Shown piece by piece: positions 17,691 to 25,829 of a stretch of DNA of 64,000 bases. Source of the stretch: Fischerella sp. PCC 9605 (GTDB lineage Bacteria; Cyanobacteriota; Cyanobacteriia; Cyanobacteriales; Nostocaceae); the NCBI RefSeq assembly GCF_000517105.1, contig NZ_KI912148.1:490518-554517 (forward strand). The letters run 5' to 3'. Below the pieces are notes generated by a model that saw nothing but the letters and a program-made list of their open reading frames with translations, was not told the DNA's origin and did not search any database. Both the position numbers and the translations under genes were made by a program. Numbering within the stretch: position 1 is the first letter of the stretch; every line of letters starts with the position of its first letter.

Positions 17691-19022
17691 ATGTCAAAGA
17701 CAGACAATATGGATACTTGCAGTAGGACTGTCACAAAGAAGAACCTCGATCAGGCTGATAGACAACAGGAGGAACTGTTCAGCATACCCGATTTGCTCTC
17801 TCTATTTCTAGAAGATAACGACAGCAAGAAGATTGCTCCTAGCACTCCAGAAACTCAAACAACTGTGCAAAAACCTTTGCAAAAACCCCAGTCACAGACA
17901 CAAACTTTTCACCGAGCTACCTTAGCAGTTCAAAGACCTGTTGCGTCGGCAACATATGTTACCAAACAGTACCCTTTTTACAAACCTGTTGCGTCGACAA
18001 CATATGTTACCAAACAGTACCCTTTTTACAAACCGATTGGGTTAGCAAAGTATTCTACCCAACAATACCCTTTCTACAAGCCTGTTGCGACAGCAGCAGA
18101 AACCCTAGATCGCAAACCTGTTAGTCAAATAGTAGAGACTAAACAATACCCTGATGCCAAACCTGTTAGCCAAATAGTAGAGACTAAACAATACCCTGAT
18201 GCCAAACCTGTTAGCCAAACAGTAGAGTCGACAGATTCAACCAAACAATCTCCCATTCAAAGAGTTAGCCAGCAAAAATTGCTGGATACCATTTCCTACA
18301 TCTTTCTGGATGAAGACAAGCTGGAAGAACTGGAGGAAGTTGATGTCCATACTTCAGAAGCCCAGAAGTCTTCAAGAAAATCAAAATCACGGAAACCAAA
18401 GCCAAGCTATTTATCAAATGGACGTTTCGGTTCTAGGGTAGGGTTGGCTTCAGCGATATTTGCTGGGGGATTTGTTGCTGGAGGAGTTTCCTCTTGGCTG
18501 GTTTTATCCGAACAAGATGCCGCAGCCAATAGTAAACAGCGGACTTCAGCGCTGAAGTATTCAAACCTTGCCTATGCAGAGACTACCAACAGCATAGCAA
18601 AACCCAGCATCAGTGCACCAGAAGTTGATCTCCCTGAGCCCAACTTTGTACCAGATAATCAGCCTCAGGAGCCTGTATCGGAAACTGTTTCCCAAAAAGC
18701 TTCCAAGGAGGCACTAGTTCCCGAATCTAATGTCTTAGCTGCGACATCAACACCATTAGTTCAAGCCCGACTGCTCACTTCGACAGACCTGAAGGGGCGT
18801 AGTGCCTGGGAATTAACGGTCATGCGTAACGAAATCTATGCTCGCCACGGTCGTCGGTTCAAAGAGCAAAAGTTACAGCGTTACTTTGACACTCAAAGTT
18901 GGTATAATCCCCGCTACGCACCGGAAGAATTTCCTAACTCTGTTCTTTCACCAACAGAGCTAAAAAACGCCATCATGATCCGTGAGTACCAGCGTATTCA
19001 TGGGTTGTTACTCGATCCATAG
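17691..19022 (+). CDS. YARHG-domain membrane protein with tandem repeats
   Basis: 443 aa. Residues ~83-140 hold repeats of the YVTKQYPFYKPVAS type and ~141-180 hold three KPVSQIVETKQYPDA-type units, then a basic patch (SSRKSKSRKPKPSY) and one transmembrane helix at ~249-271 (GLASAIFAGGFVAGGVSSWL). The last ~80 residues form a YARHG domain (VMRNEIYARHGRRFKEQKLQ ... YFDTQSWYNPRY), an extracellular domain often joined to kinases or sensors. The positive-inside rule puts the repeat region in the cytoplasm and YARHG outside. Function unknown; a wall- or surface-sensing role is a guess. Confidence 0.85.
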   Translation: MSKTDNMDTCSRTVTKKNLDQADRQQEELFSIPDLLSLFLEDNDSKKIAPSTPETQTTVQKPLQKPQSQTQTFHRATLAVQRPVASATYVTKQYPFYKPVASTTYVTKQYPFYKPIGLAKYSTQQYPFYKPVATAAETLDRKPVSQIVETKQYPDAKPVSQIVETKQYPDAKPVSQTVESTDSTKQSPIQRVSQQKLLDTISYIFLDEDKLEELEEVDVHTSEAQKSSRKSKSRKPKPSYLSNGRFGSRVGLASAIFAGGFVAGGVSSWLVLSEQDAAANSKQRTSALKYSNLAYAETTNSIAKPSISAPEVDLPEPNFVPDNQPQEPVSETVSQKASKEALVPESNVLAATSTPLVQARLLTSTDLKGRSAWELTVMRNEIYARHGRRFKEQKLQRYFDTQSWYNPRYAPEEFPNSVLSPTELKNAIMIREYQRIHGLLLDP

Positions 19023-19117
19023 CTACTTGCGATGAGGGGGTGATTACCAGGGTGTATTTCAATTTTTTAGAATTATCTACCTATTTTGAGCGATTTTTAG
19101 ATTTAAATTTCCTCTTG

Positions 19118-19164
19118 AGCGATCGCCCTGAGTCTTTTACATCGAAACTCAAGCGATCGCTTTT
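19118..19164 (+). terminator. HIP1 hairpin with T-run (unit boundary 1)
   Basis: AGCGATCGCCCTGAGT and ACTCAAGCGATCGCT pair around a 13-base loop and are followed by TTTTCTC. It sits ~100 bp after the YARHG gene and before the first TTGTCAC array. Confidence 0.6.
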
Positions 19165-19189
19165 CTCTAGTTTGATATAGAGTTTAGTA

Positions 19190-19229
19190 TTATCTCAGTT
19201 TTGTCACTTTTTTGTCCCGAGTTTGTCAC
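19190..19229 (+). promoter_or_regulatory. TTGTCAC array 1, four sites at 11-bp pitch
   Basis: TTATCTC (19190), TTGTCAC (19201), TTGTCCC (19212) and TTGTCAC (19223) are each exactly 11 bp apart, followed by TATAAACTCATAAA and the near-palindrome AGATACCTAGGGTATATCT. Direct repeats at helical pitch are the usual target layout of OmpR/PhoB-type regulators. The regulator is not known. Confidence 0.65.
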
Positions 19230-19367
19230 TATAAACTCATAAAATTAAATCAGATACCTAGGGTATATCTAGTGTTTTTCCAAATTCCAGAAAAAACAGA
19301 GAAGCCCTAACCCTTTACAATAGCTCCCTTGGTTCATCTTCCAATACCCCATATTGCCATTTTAGCG

Positions 19368-19411
19368 GATCGCTTTAAGTTTTAATTTCAAAACTCAGAG
19401 CGGTCTTTTTT
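19368..19411 (+). terminator. Intrinsic terminator (unit boundary 2)
   Basis: GATCGCTTTAAGTTTT and AAAACTCAGAGCGGTC form a 16-bp stem with few mismatches and a short loop, directly followed by six T. It separates arrays 1 and 2. Confidence 0.65.
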
Positions 19412-19438
19412 ATAAGATGAGATGATCTAAGTTAGATC

Positions 19439-19478
19439 TTGTCACAGCTTTATCACTTTTTTAGCCTGAGTTTGTCAC
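19439..19478 (+). promoter_or_regulatory. TTGTCAC array 2
   Basis: TTGTCAC (19439), TTATCAC (19450), a weak TTAGCCT (19461) and TTGTCAC (19472) lie at 11-bp spacing, followed by CTTACTATTTATAAAC. Confidence 0.65.
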
Positions 19479-19502
19479 CTTACTATTTATAAACTATTGA
19501 AT

Positions 19503-19837
19503 AAGGAAGAAGGAATAACTAGTGGGAGAGCGGTGACTTCTACTAGTTGAAAACTGCTAAAATCAAAAATTTTAGTGGGGTGATTGTACTAAGTTGAGAA
19601 CATGAAGGTTGATCTATCCCTTCTTCCTTCTTTCCTCTTGCTTCGATAAAAAGATATCTAAGATATATCTTGTGTTTGTCTAGGTATGATGTAATACTGT
19701 GCCCATGATTAATTCACACTTGAGTTTCTTAGTGTATCTTCTCTAATTCACTAAACCTCTTGAGTCTAGCTGCTTAGCAGCTTTTCATTAGGTATCGCTT
19801 TGAAGTTTTAATGTAAAGCACTCAGAGCGATTTTTTT
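19503..19837 (+). ncRNA. Putative structured RNA ending in an intrinsic terminator
   Basis: After array 2 the DNA has no ORF but nested complementary segments: AAGGAAGAAGG (19503-19513) pairs with CCTTCTTCCTT (19619-19629), and inside it AACTAG/CTAGTT and CTAAAAT/ATTTTAG form smaller stems. The stretch ends in a strong terminator (TCGCTTTGAAGT / ACTCAGAGCGA, then seven T, to 19837). An untranslated transcript is the simplest reading, but no known RNA family is recognised and the 5' end is a guess. Confidence 0.4.
19795..19837 (+). terminator. Intrinsic terminator (unit boundary 3)
   Basis: TCGCTTTGAAGT and ACTCAGAGCGA stem followed by seven T. It is preceded by the extra palindrome TAGCTGCTTAGCAGCT, which is also present in the copy at 25830-25920. 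Confidence 0.65.
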
Positions 19838-19989
19838 GTATTGAGATGATTAATAAGTTATATTCTGTGCGTTTAATTCAGTTTATATCCCATTGTGAGT
19901 GCAGCTTCATGGTTTTCTTCCAATTACCTATTACTTGTTAGCGGCCTCAACGGATAATATAAGTGTTCAAGTGGACATGATATTAGTTT

Positions 19990-20029
19990 TTGTCACAGGC
20001 TTGTTACTTTTTCATACCTAGTTTGTCAC
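19990..20029 (+). promoter_or_regulatory. TTGTCAC array 3
   Basis: TTGTCAC (19990), TTGTTAC (20001), a weak TCATACC (20012) and TTGTCAC (20023) at 11-bp spacing, followed by CTTTATATTTATAGAAT and AGATATATAGATATAT. Confidence 0.65.
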
Positions 20030-20141
20030 CTTTATATTTATAGAATATTTTTTCAGATATATAGATATATAATTCCGTCTATTCAATTAAATATTTAGCA
20101 TTATTTTTTGTGCATCTTTCTCTATGCATTTTCTCTCCCAG

Positions 20142-20177
20142 AGCGTTTTGAGTTTTTTATAAAAGACTCGAAGCGTT
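20142..20177 (+). terminator. Weaker hairpin (unit boundary 4)
   Basis: AGCGTTTTGAGT and ACTCGAAGCGTT pair with wobbles, followed by CATTTCTTAT. It is a degenerate member of the same hairpin family, without a clean T-run. Confidence 0.4.
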
Positions 20178-20216
20178 CATTTCTTATACGTTTATATTAA
20201 TTATATTTTTTTAATT

Positions 20217-20256
20217 ATGTCTCTAGTTTGTTACTTTTTCAACCCTGATTTGTCAC
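20217..20256 (+). promoter_or_regulatory. TTGTCAC array 4, upstream of Mo-nitrogenase-domain gene
   Basis: A weak ATGTCTC (20217), TTGTTAC (20228), a weak TCAACCC (20239) and TTGTCAC (20250) at 11-bp spacing, then CTTTATATTTATACAAT and the inverted repeat AGATATCTAAAAGATATCT. No strong terminator lies between this array and the gene at 20469, although a hairpin GAGGAAAGG/CCTTTCCTC occurs at 20349-20380. It could drive that gene. Confidence 0.6.
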
Positions 20257-20468
20257 CTTTATATTTATACAATTAATAGTCAAGATATCTAAAAGATATC
20301 TGTACTCGGTTCATGATTGATTGCAGTGTACACGACCACTTTGATAAAGAGGAAAGGAAACTTACCCCTAGCCTTTCCTCCTTTCTTTCCTTGTAAATAT
20401 TAACTAAACAGAACACACAAATTACCCTAGCAACCCAAACTATCTCTGAAAAAAGGTTACAGTGACGT

Positions 20469-20756
20469 ATGCTGAACTTAAGTCAGATCCTTGTCGGGAG
20501 GAGTATACTCTGTTTGCTGCGCCAGCAGCTTGAAGCCATCAAAATTCAAAACCCTAATGTGGCTCATTTCTTGTGCAAAATTATCCCTGCTCAGTGTCCT
20601 TTTGAGCGGAACATCAAATTATTTAACCAAGTTGTATTTCACATTCCTCCCCTGTGCAAGCTTAACCCCTTTTACGAGCAATTGGTTGCTCTTCGCTTCA
20701 AGTCTTTATGTTATCTTGCGGACGAATGTGGTGAAGATGTAACACCCTATTGTTGA
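20469..20756 (+). CDS. Mo-dependent nitrogenase C-terminal-domain protein
   Basis: 95 aa, a complete single-domain protein of the Mo-nitro_C type that is widespread in cyanobacteria: IIPAQCPFERNIKLF, FHIPPLCKLNPFYEQL, RFKSLCYLADECGEDVTPYC. Despite the family name it is not a nitrogenase subunit here and occurs apart from nif genes; its function is not established. Several conserved Cys residues (CPFE, LCKLN, CYLADEC) could bind metal. It is downstream of TTGTCAC array 4 and upstream of bestrophin on the same strand. Confidence 0.88.
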   Translation: MLNLSQILVGRSILCLLRQQLEAIKIQNPNVAHFLCKIIPAQCPFERNIKLFNQVVFHIPPLCKLNPFYEQLVALRFKSLCYLADECGEDVTPYC

Positions 20757-20777
20757 TAGTCATAGGAATCACCCTAT

Positions 20778-20815
20778 CTCATACAGAGACAAGATATATC
20801 GCGTCTCTGTATGAG
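20778..20815. promoter_or_regulatory. 13-bp perfect inverted repeat between genes
   Basis: CTCATACAGAGAC and GTCTCTGTATGAG flank a 12-base A/T-rich loop. There is no T-run, so it is as likely an operator or mRNA stabiliser as a terminator. It lies in the 174-bp gap before the bestrophin gene. Confidence 0.5.
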
Positions 20816-20930
20816 CAGTCCAAGCCAAGCAACGTTTTTACCTACAGAAGAATTTGTTTGCGGACTATCAAGTATAGACTTTCAGAACTAATTAAGAATC
20901 AAAATAAAAAAATTTTGAGGAGGTTTAGAG

Positions 20931-22007
20931 GTGGTAGTACGTATTAATAAAGATTTGCGTTCTGACAAAAAGCAAAATCTTAAGCAAAAAAATAAATCAC
21001 CTCGTTTTTTGAAGCCCCGTTCTCAAAAGCACTCGCGTATCCGAAATATTGTCAATTCAAGGTCTTTTCAAGAGAAATTTCGGATCTATACTGGTGAAAA
21101 ATTGCACTGGCATCAGGTCATCTTACGCCTCAAAGGGACTGTGATTCCGGCAGTTCTCCCTTGGATGCTTTTATGCGGTGGATATGCCTTCTTGGTTTCG
21201 GTGGCTGAATACTTTGGATATCTGTCGTCTCTTCGCGATATTAAATCTCTTCCCAATGTTATCTTAAGTCTCAACATTGTTTTGAGTTTGCTCCTAGCTT
21301 TCCGAACGAATACAGCCCACGAGCGATTTTGGGAGGGTCGTAAGTTATGGGGAGCGATGGTTAATGTGGTTCGCAACCTAGCTCGTAGCATCTGGATTTT
21401 TATTGAAGAACGCGAACCGCATGAGCAAGAAACTAAGGCCGCTACAGTACGACTTGTCGCTGCTTTTGCTGTAGCAATGAAGTTGCACTTGCGACGTGAG
21501 CCTGTGAATTCTGAGCTAGCACCATTTATGTCACAGGATCAGTATCACACTCTGCAACAAGTAAATCATTCTCCTCTACAAATTGCCTTCTGGATTGGAG
21601 ATTATTTGCAGCAGCAGTACGAAAGCGAACGTGTCAACGTTTATCAGTTGAGTGATTTACAAAAAATGCTCAATGATATGGTAGACATTCTCGGAGGCTG
21701 CGAACGCATTTTGAAAACACCCGTGCCCTTGGTGTATACTATAACTCTCAAGTCCTTGTTGGTGATTTACTTCCTTGTAATGCCCTTGGGATTGGTTCAT
21801 GATTTGGGTTGGTGGACTGGATTAGACATGAGTTTCATTAGCCTCCTGTTGCTCGGTATTGATGAAATTGGCTCTGAGATTGAAGAGCCTTTTGGTCACG
21901 ATCCCAGCGATCTACCCCTAGATTTCATTTGTAAGACGATCGCAAACAACGTCGAAGAATTGATCTCGAAACCATCGCAAGTTTGTCAAGAGCGATTATC
22001 TGCTTGA
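20931..22007 (+). CDS. Bestrophin-family anion channel
   Basis: 358 aa with a GTG start after a strong GAGGAGG site. A basic ~50-residue N-terminus is followed by the bestrophin/UPF0187 core: helix pairs at ~75-125 and ~270-310, FRTNTAHERFWEGRKLWG, KTPVPLVYTI (neck/selectivity region) and the C-terminal EIEEPFGHDPSDLPLD motif that wraps around the pentamer. Bacterial and plastid bestrophins conduct chloride or bicarbonate across the plasma or thylakoid membrane. The next TTGTCAC array (22103) lies ~100 bp after its end. Confidence 0.92.
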   Translation: MVVRINKDLRSDKKQNLKQKNKSPRFLKPRSQKHSRIRNIVNSRSFQEKFRIYTGEKLHWHQVILRLKGTVIPAVLPWMLLCGGYAFLVSVAEYFGYLSSLRDIKSLPNVILSLNIVLSLLLAFRTNTAHERFWEGRKLWGAMVNVVRNLARSIWIFIEEREPHEQETKAATVRLVAAFAVAMKLHLRREPVNSELAPFMSQDQYHTLQQVNHSPLQIAFWIGDYLQQQYESERVNVYQLSDLQKMLNDMVDILGGCERILKTPVPLVYTITLKSLLVIYFLVMPLGLVHDLGWWTGLDMSFISLLLLGIDEIGSEIEEPFGHDPSDLPLDFICKTIANNVEELISKPSQVCQERLSA

Positions 22008-22102
22008 CAGCGATCGCTACAATCTCAATATCGACATATGGAAAAACTTAGGCGTTCATAGCTCAGACTAGACAATCGCAAGAGCTTGGGCGCTTTTTGA
22101 TT

Positions 22103-22142
22103 TTGTCACTACTTTGTCACTTTTCCATCCCGATTTTGTTAC
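22103..22142 (+). promoter_or_regulatory. TTGTCAC array 5, upstream of MFS gene
   Basis: TTGTCAC (22103), TTGTCAC (22114), a weak CCATCCC (22125) and TTGTTAC (22136) at 11-bp spacing, followed by TTTACGATTTGTAAAC. It lies in the 407-bp gap between bestrophin and the MFS exporter. The rest of that gap (22143-22414) is A/T-rich with one HIP1 site and no other clear feature. Confidence 0.6.
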
Positions 22143-22414
22143 TTTACGATTTGTAAACTTAAAACTATCAAAATAAAAATTATTAAAAATAGGAGGCTAA
22201 CATTTCGGTTTTTAACACTTTGAAATCTAGTGAATCTCATGTAGATATAAAGAAATTAAGGTTCATTAGCGATCGCAAATAACAGCGAAATTGTTGGGGC
22301 AAAGACGTCTGTTGGAAATATGAGTAAAACTACCTTCAATATTTCCTTTTTGGAAAAATCCAGTCTGGAATTTGTATCCCAAAAAATTCGTCATTACTGC
22401 AACAAAAGATTCTT

Positions 22415-23989
22415 ATGATGATTGAAGCAAACCTGGTTCAACACGAAGAGAAAAAAATAACTGTGCTGCACCAGGAGGGGCGCTGGATTCTGTTCTCAAC
22501 CATTCTGGCATCAAGCATGGCTTTTATCGATGCCTCGGCGCTAAACGTAGCTCTCCCTGCATTGCAGAACGATCTCCATGCCAGCGGCGTACAATTACTG
22601 TGGATTATCAACGCCTACTTGCTCATGCTCGCCGCGCTAATTTTGGTTGGTGGCTCGCTAGGCGATAAGCTAGGTCGAAAAAAGGTCTTTGCAAGTGGTA
22701 TCAGCCTGTTTCTACTGGCTTCGCTGGCTTGCGGATTCGCTCCCACAACCGAATTTCTGATTGGCGCACGAGTTGTACAGGGTATTGGTGGCGCAATGAT
22801 GATTCCTGGCAGCCTCGCGATTATCACTGCTTATTTTGATGCAGAACAACGTGGTGGGGCGATCGGAACATGGTCGTCAGTAACGACGATGGTAACGATC
22901 GCCGGGCCGATGCTGGGCGGCTTGCTTGCCGATGCGGGATTTTGGCGTGGAGTCTTCCTAATTAACCTACCGTTGGGGATCGCTACGCTGGTGGTACTCT
23001 ACCTTAAGGTTCCTGAGAGCCGCAACGAAGCAGCTTCCAGAGAAATAGACTACCCAGGTGCGATTTTGGCGACTGTTGGACTGGCGTGTCTGACCTACGG
23101 TTTTATATCTCTACACGACCTCGGATTTCGCGATCCTCACATCTATGGAACGTTGAGTGGTGGTATCATCGCGCTCTTTGCTTATGCGATCGTCCAAGCA
23201 CGCAGCAGCCATCCCATGATGCCCCTGCACCTATTCAAATCCTGCACCTTCATCGGTACTAACCTGCTTACCCTGTTCCTGTATGGAGCGTTGAACGTAG
23301 GAACTTTCTTCTTATGTCTAAACTTAGTACAGGCACAGGGTTACAGTCAGTCTATAGCTGGAATGGCTGATATGCCTTTTGCACTGTTGCTGAGTGGGCT
23401 ATCACCTTGGGCTGGTCGATTTGCAGACCGCTATGGCCCGCGTCCAATGCTTATTGTCGGTCCCTCCTTAGCCGGATTGGGATTTATGTTGATGGCCTGT
23501 GTTGGCCTAACGCATGGTTCTTGCGATTATTGGAAGACATTCTTTCCAGGAATCGTCGTATTTGGTCTGGGAATGGCTGTTACCGTTGCACCTTTGACAA
23601 GTGCTGTTATGGGTTCAGTAGCGACGCATTACGCGGGAACAGCATCAGGAATTAATAATGCTGTTGCCCGAACAGCGGGAGTACTGGCGATCGCCATTGT
23701 CGGTTCGGTGGCGCTGTGTACTTTTGCACGAGCATTAGATGTTCATACCGCAAATATTCATCTCTCTAAGGCGGTGCGGCTCTTACTCCACTCTCAAGCA
23801 AGCCAACTCGGTCAAACATCGGTGCTAGCGGAAGTTTTACCGGAAAATTCCGATGCAGTTGAAATGGCAATCAAGTTAGCCTTCGTCGATACTTTCCGTC
23901 TAGTAATGATTATCTGCGCTGGACTGGCATGGTTGAGCGCGATTATGGCAGCACTTCTGGTCAAACCAATTCGCATGTTTATGGATTGA
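22415..23989 (+). CDS. MFS drug exporter, DHA2 family (14 TM)
   Basis: 524 aa. Proton-driven exporter with about 14 hydrophobic segments. The motif A loop GGSLGDKLGRKK and the early FIDASALNVALPALQ block are typical of DHA2 (EmrB/QacA-like) proteins. The second half contains the repeated loop GRFADRYGPRP. The substrate cannot be told from sequence. There is no membrane-fusion partner (EmrA) next to it. The gene is more G/C-rich than the intergenic DNA around it. It converges on the response regulator gene. Confidence 0.9.
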   Translation: MMIEANLVQHEEKKITVLHQEGRWILFSTILASSMAFIDASALNVALPALQNDLHASGVQLLWIINAYLLMLAALILVGGSLGDKLGRKKVFASGISLFLLASLACGFAPTTEFLIGARVVQGIGGAMMIPGSLAIITAYFDAEQRGGAIGTWSSVTTMVTIAGPMLGGLLADAGFWRGVFLINLPLGIATLVVLYLKVPESRNEAASREIDYPGAILATVGLACLTYGFISLHDLGFRDPHIYGTLSGGIIALFAYAIVQARSSHPMMPLHLFKSCTFIGTNLLTLFLYGALNVGTFFLCLNLVQAQGYSQSIAGMADMPFALLLSGLSPWAGRFADRYGPRPMLIVGPSLAGLGFMLMACVGLTHGSCDYWKTFFPGIVVFGLGMAVTVAPLTSAVMGSVATHYAGTASGINNAVARTAGVLAIAIVGSVALCTFARALDVHTANIHLSKAVRLLLHSQASQLGQTSVLAEVLPENSDAVEMAIKLAFVDTFRLVMIICAGLAWLSAIMAALLVKPIRMFMD

Positions 23990-24105
23990 AACATTGGAAT
24001 TCGGCTGAACGCTGCGTGCAACTTAAATTGGCTAACTCAATCTCTTGCCCAGGCTTTTTCATTGCCTCTAAGACCGAGAATAAAAAGCTTTTCCGTTAGA
24101 AATTA

Positions 24106-24858
24106 CTATCCTGTCCTTTTTCGACTATTAGCCACAAGCGGGGGGTGAGTGAGATTTTCATCATGACGAGGTTGCTGTTCGTGTGAATACTGCTTGAGAT
24201 AGTAGCCCATGCCATAAGCTGTAGCCACAAAATCATCGGGTGCTCCAGCTGCCTTCAACTTTTGTCTCAAACGCTTGACAAGAGCTTTTACAGCATCCTC
24301 ATCTGGAGGATCGTCAAAAGACCAAAGGTTTTCTAAAATGTCGCAACGACTCAGAACGCAACCATTACGGCGCAGGAGAAGCTCTAATAGGCGATACTCT
24401 TTGGGAGTAAGATGCAACGGCCGACCTTCATAGGTTGCTTGACAAATATTAGGCTCAAGTTGTAATCCTTCCCATTCCATCGCAGGGGATAAGGTGGTAT
24501 GTCCACGCCGCAATAAAGCTCGCATACGAGCCGACAACTCTTGTAGCTTATACGGTTTAATCACATAATCATCTGCACCTGCATCTAATCCTGCAACTAT
24601 GTCAGTGGTATCATCTCGAGCAGTCAACAGGAGAATTGGCATGGTATAACCATGAGAGCGCACCCGCTGACAAAGACTGACACCGTCAAGCTTTGGTAGC
24701 ATTACATCCAGCAAAAACAAATCATAAGCAAAAGTCCTCACAAAATCCCAACCTTTTTCACCATCAGTAGCTATGTCAACAATGTAATGTTGGGCAGTAA
24801 AAGCCGCTGCAAGTGACTCAGCAATGCGCTGATCGTCTTCTGCTAGCAAAATTCTCAT
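24106..24858 (-). CDS. OmpR-family response regulator, orphan
   Basis: 250 aa from ATG 24858, which follows AAGGAAGC; an in-frame ATG 69 bp upstream would add residues that do not belong to the domain. The receiver domain has Asp8-Asp9, phosphoacceptor Asp51 in LLDVMLPKLDG and Lys in VIKPY. The C-terminal winged helix has LTPKEYRLLELLLRRNG and VKALVKRLRQKL. No sensor kinase is adjacent, so its input is unknown. Regulators of this family often bind direct repeats at ~11-bp pitch; the TTGTCAC arrays lie 2-5 kb away, but a link is speculative. Confidence 0.92.
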   Translation of the reverse strand: MRILLAEDDQRIAESLAAAFTAQHYIVDIATDGEKGWDFVRTFAYDLFLLDVMLPKLDGVSLCQRVRSHGYTMPILLLTARDDTTDIVAGLDAGADDYVIKPYKLQELSARMRALLRRGHTTLSPAMEWEGLQLEPNICQATYEGRPLHLTPKEYRLLELLLRRNGCVLSRCDILENLWSFDDPPDEDAVKALVKRLRQKLKAAGAPDDFVATAYGMGYYLKQYSHEQQPRHDENLTHPPLVANSRKRTG

Positions 24859-25829
24859 GATTAATAGCTTCCTTGAGAAACAGCATTGTCGAAACGGCAG
24901 ATAGCACTTTCCAAGGTTTGGCTTCAACCCACTTCATAGTCGGTAGAATCAGTAACTAGTATTCCATCAAACTATAAAGCTAGAAAGCAATTTTTAGAAT
25001 ATTTGTGAAGTTTTGCTAACTTGGCTACATTTTTACCTATTACAGAGACAGGTAACACCTCTAGAGAAATAAATTTACTGAAGTTTTTCGCAAGAGGGCT
25101 TGCTGTCGGAGGATGAGAAACATACTTGCATTTTGCATAAGACACTCAAACCAGCACTCTATCAAGCAAACACTACAAGTTTTGACTATTTAAACTTGTA
25201 TTTTCTAAGTCCGCATTCGGATGGCTCAAAATTATGTTCACCTCATTATAACAGATGTTAATTTTTTTAAAAAGCTTTCTTAATACTAGAGTTTTTTTTA
25301 ATTTACGTAGATAATGTTAATTCAAATTCTTCAAAAGGCTTGCTGAGCATCGCTGACAGTCAATAAAACTTACGTCTTAATATCTGGCGAATGTGGCTAT
25401 TTTGTAACAATAAAAACAGGATTTACTGAACATTAATTTGATTCAGCAAACACCATTTTTGTTAGGATAGCTTTGTTTAAGAGACTAATTTGCAGACATA
25501 GATAACTTTAAGAAGAGAACAGGTTAGAAAATATAGTTTGGAAAGATTAAGAGAAAAATTTAAATGTGGCAAATAAATATTCTATGCAATCAGAGCTAAA
25601 TGCACGCTTTACTAAAGCTAGACAGATAAACTTTAATAATTTATTAATAATCTAATTGTTATACAGTTTCATAGCATATGACGCATTGTACCTTGGAGAT
25701 TCATTATGTAGACACTTTCAAAATTGTCTACACCCTAAGTATTAAATAAGACTTTGACTCCAAAACAAAGCAGCCGTCATAAACTGCGTAAATTAGAACG
25801 CTTTAGGCTACTTTGAGCTATTTTCAGAT
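24859..25829. other. A/T-rich intergenic region, nothing recognised
   Basis: 971 bp without a plausible gene. Mostly A/T-rich with runs of A and T. I see no tRNA, no hairpin with a T-run and no tandem repeat. The promoter of the response regulator is presumably near 24860-24960. Confidence 0.6.

Noticed and set aside
20750-20947. 65-codon plus-strand frame before bestrophin
   Set aside because: It spans the inverted repeat and the ribosome site of the next gene and has no recognisable product.
19190-22142. GTCAC repeats as ends of a Tn7-like/CAST transposon
   Set aside because: No tns genes, Cas12k or matching inverted ends are present; five direct arrays do not fit element ends.
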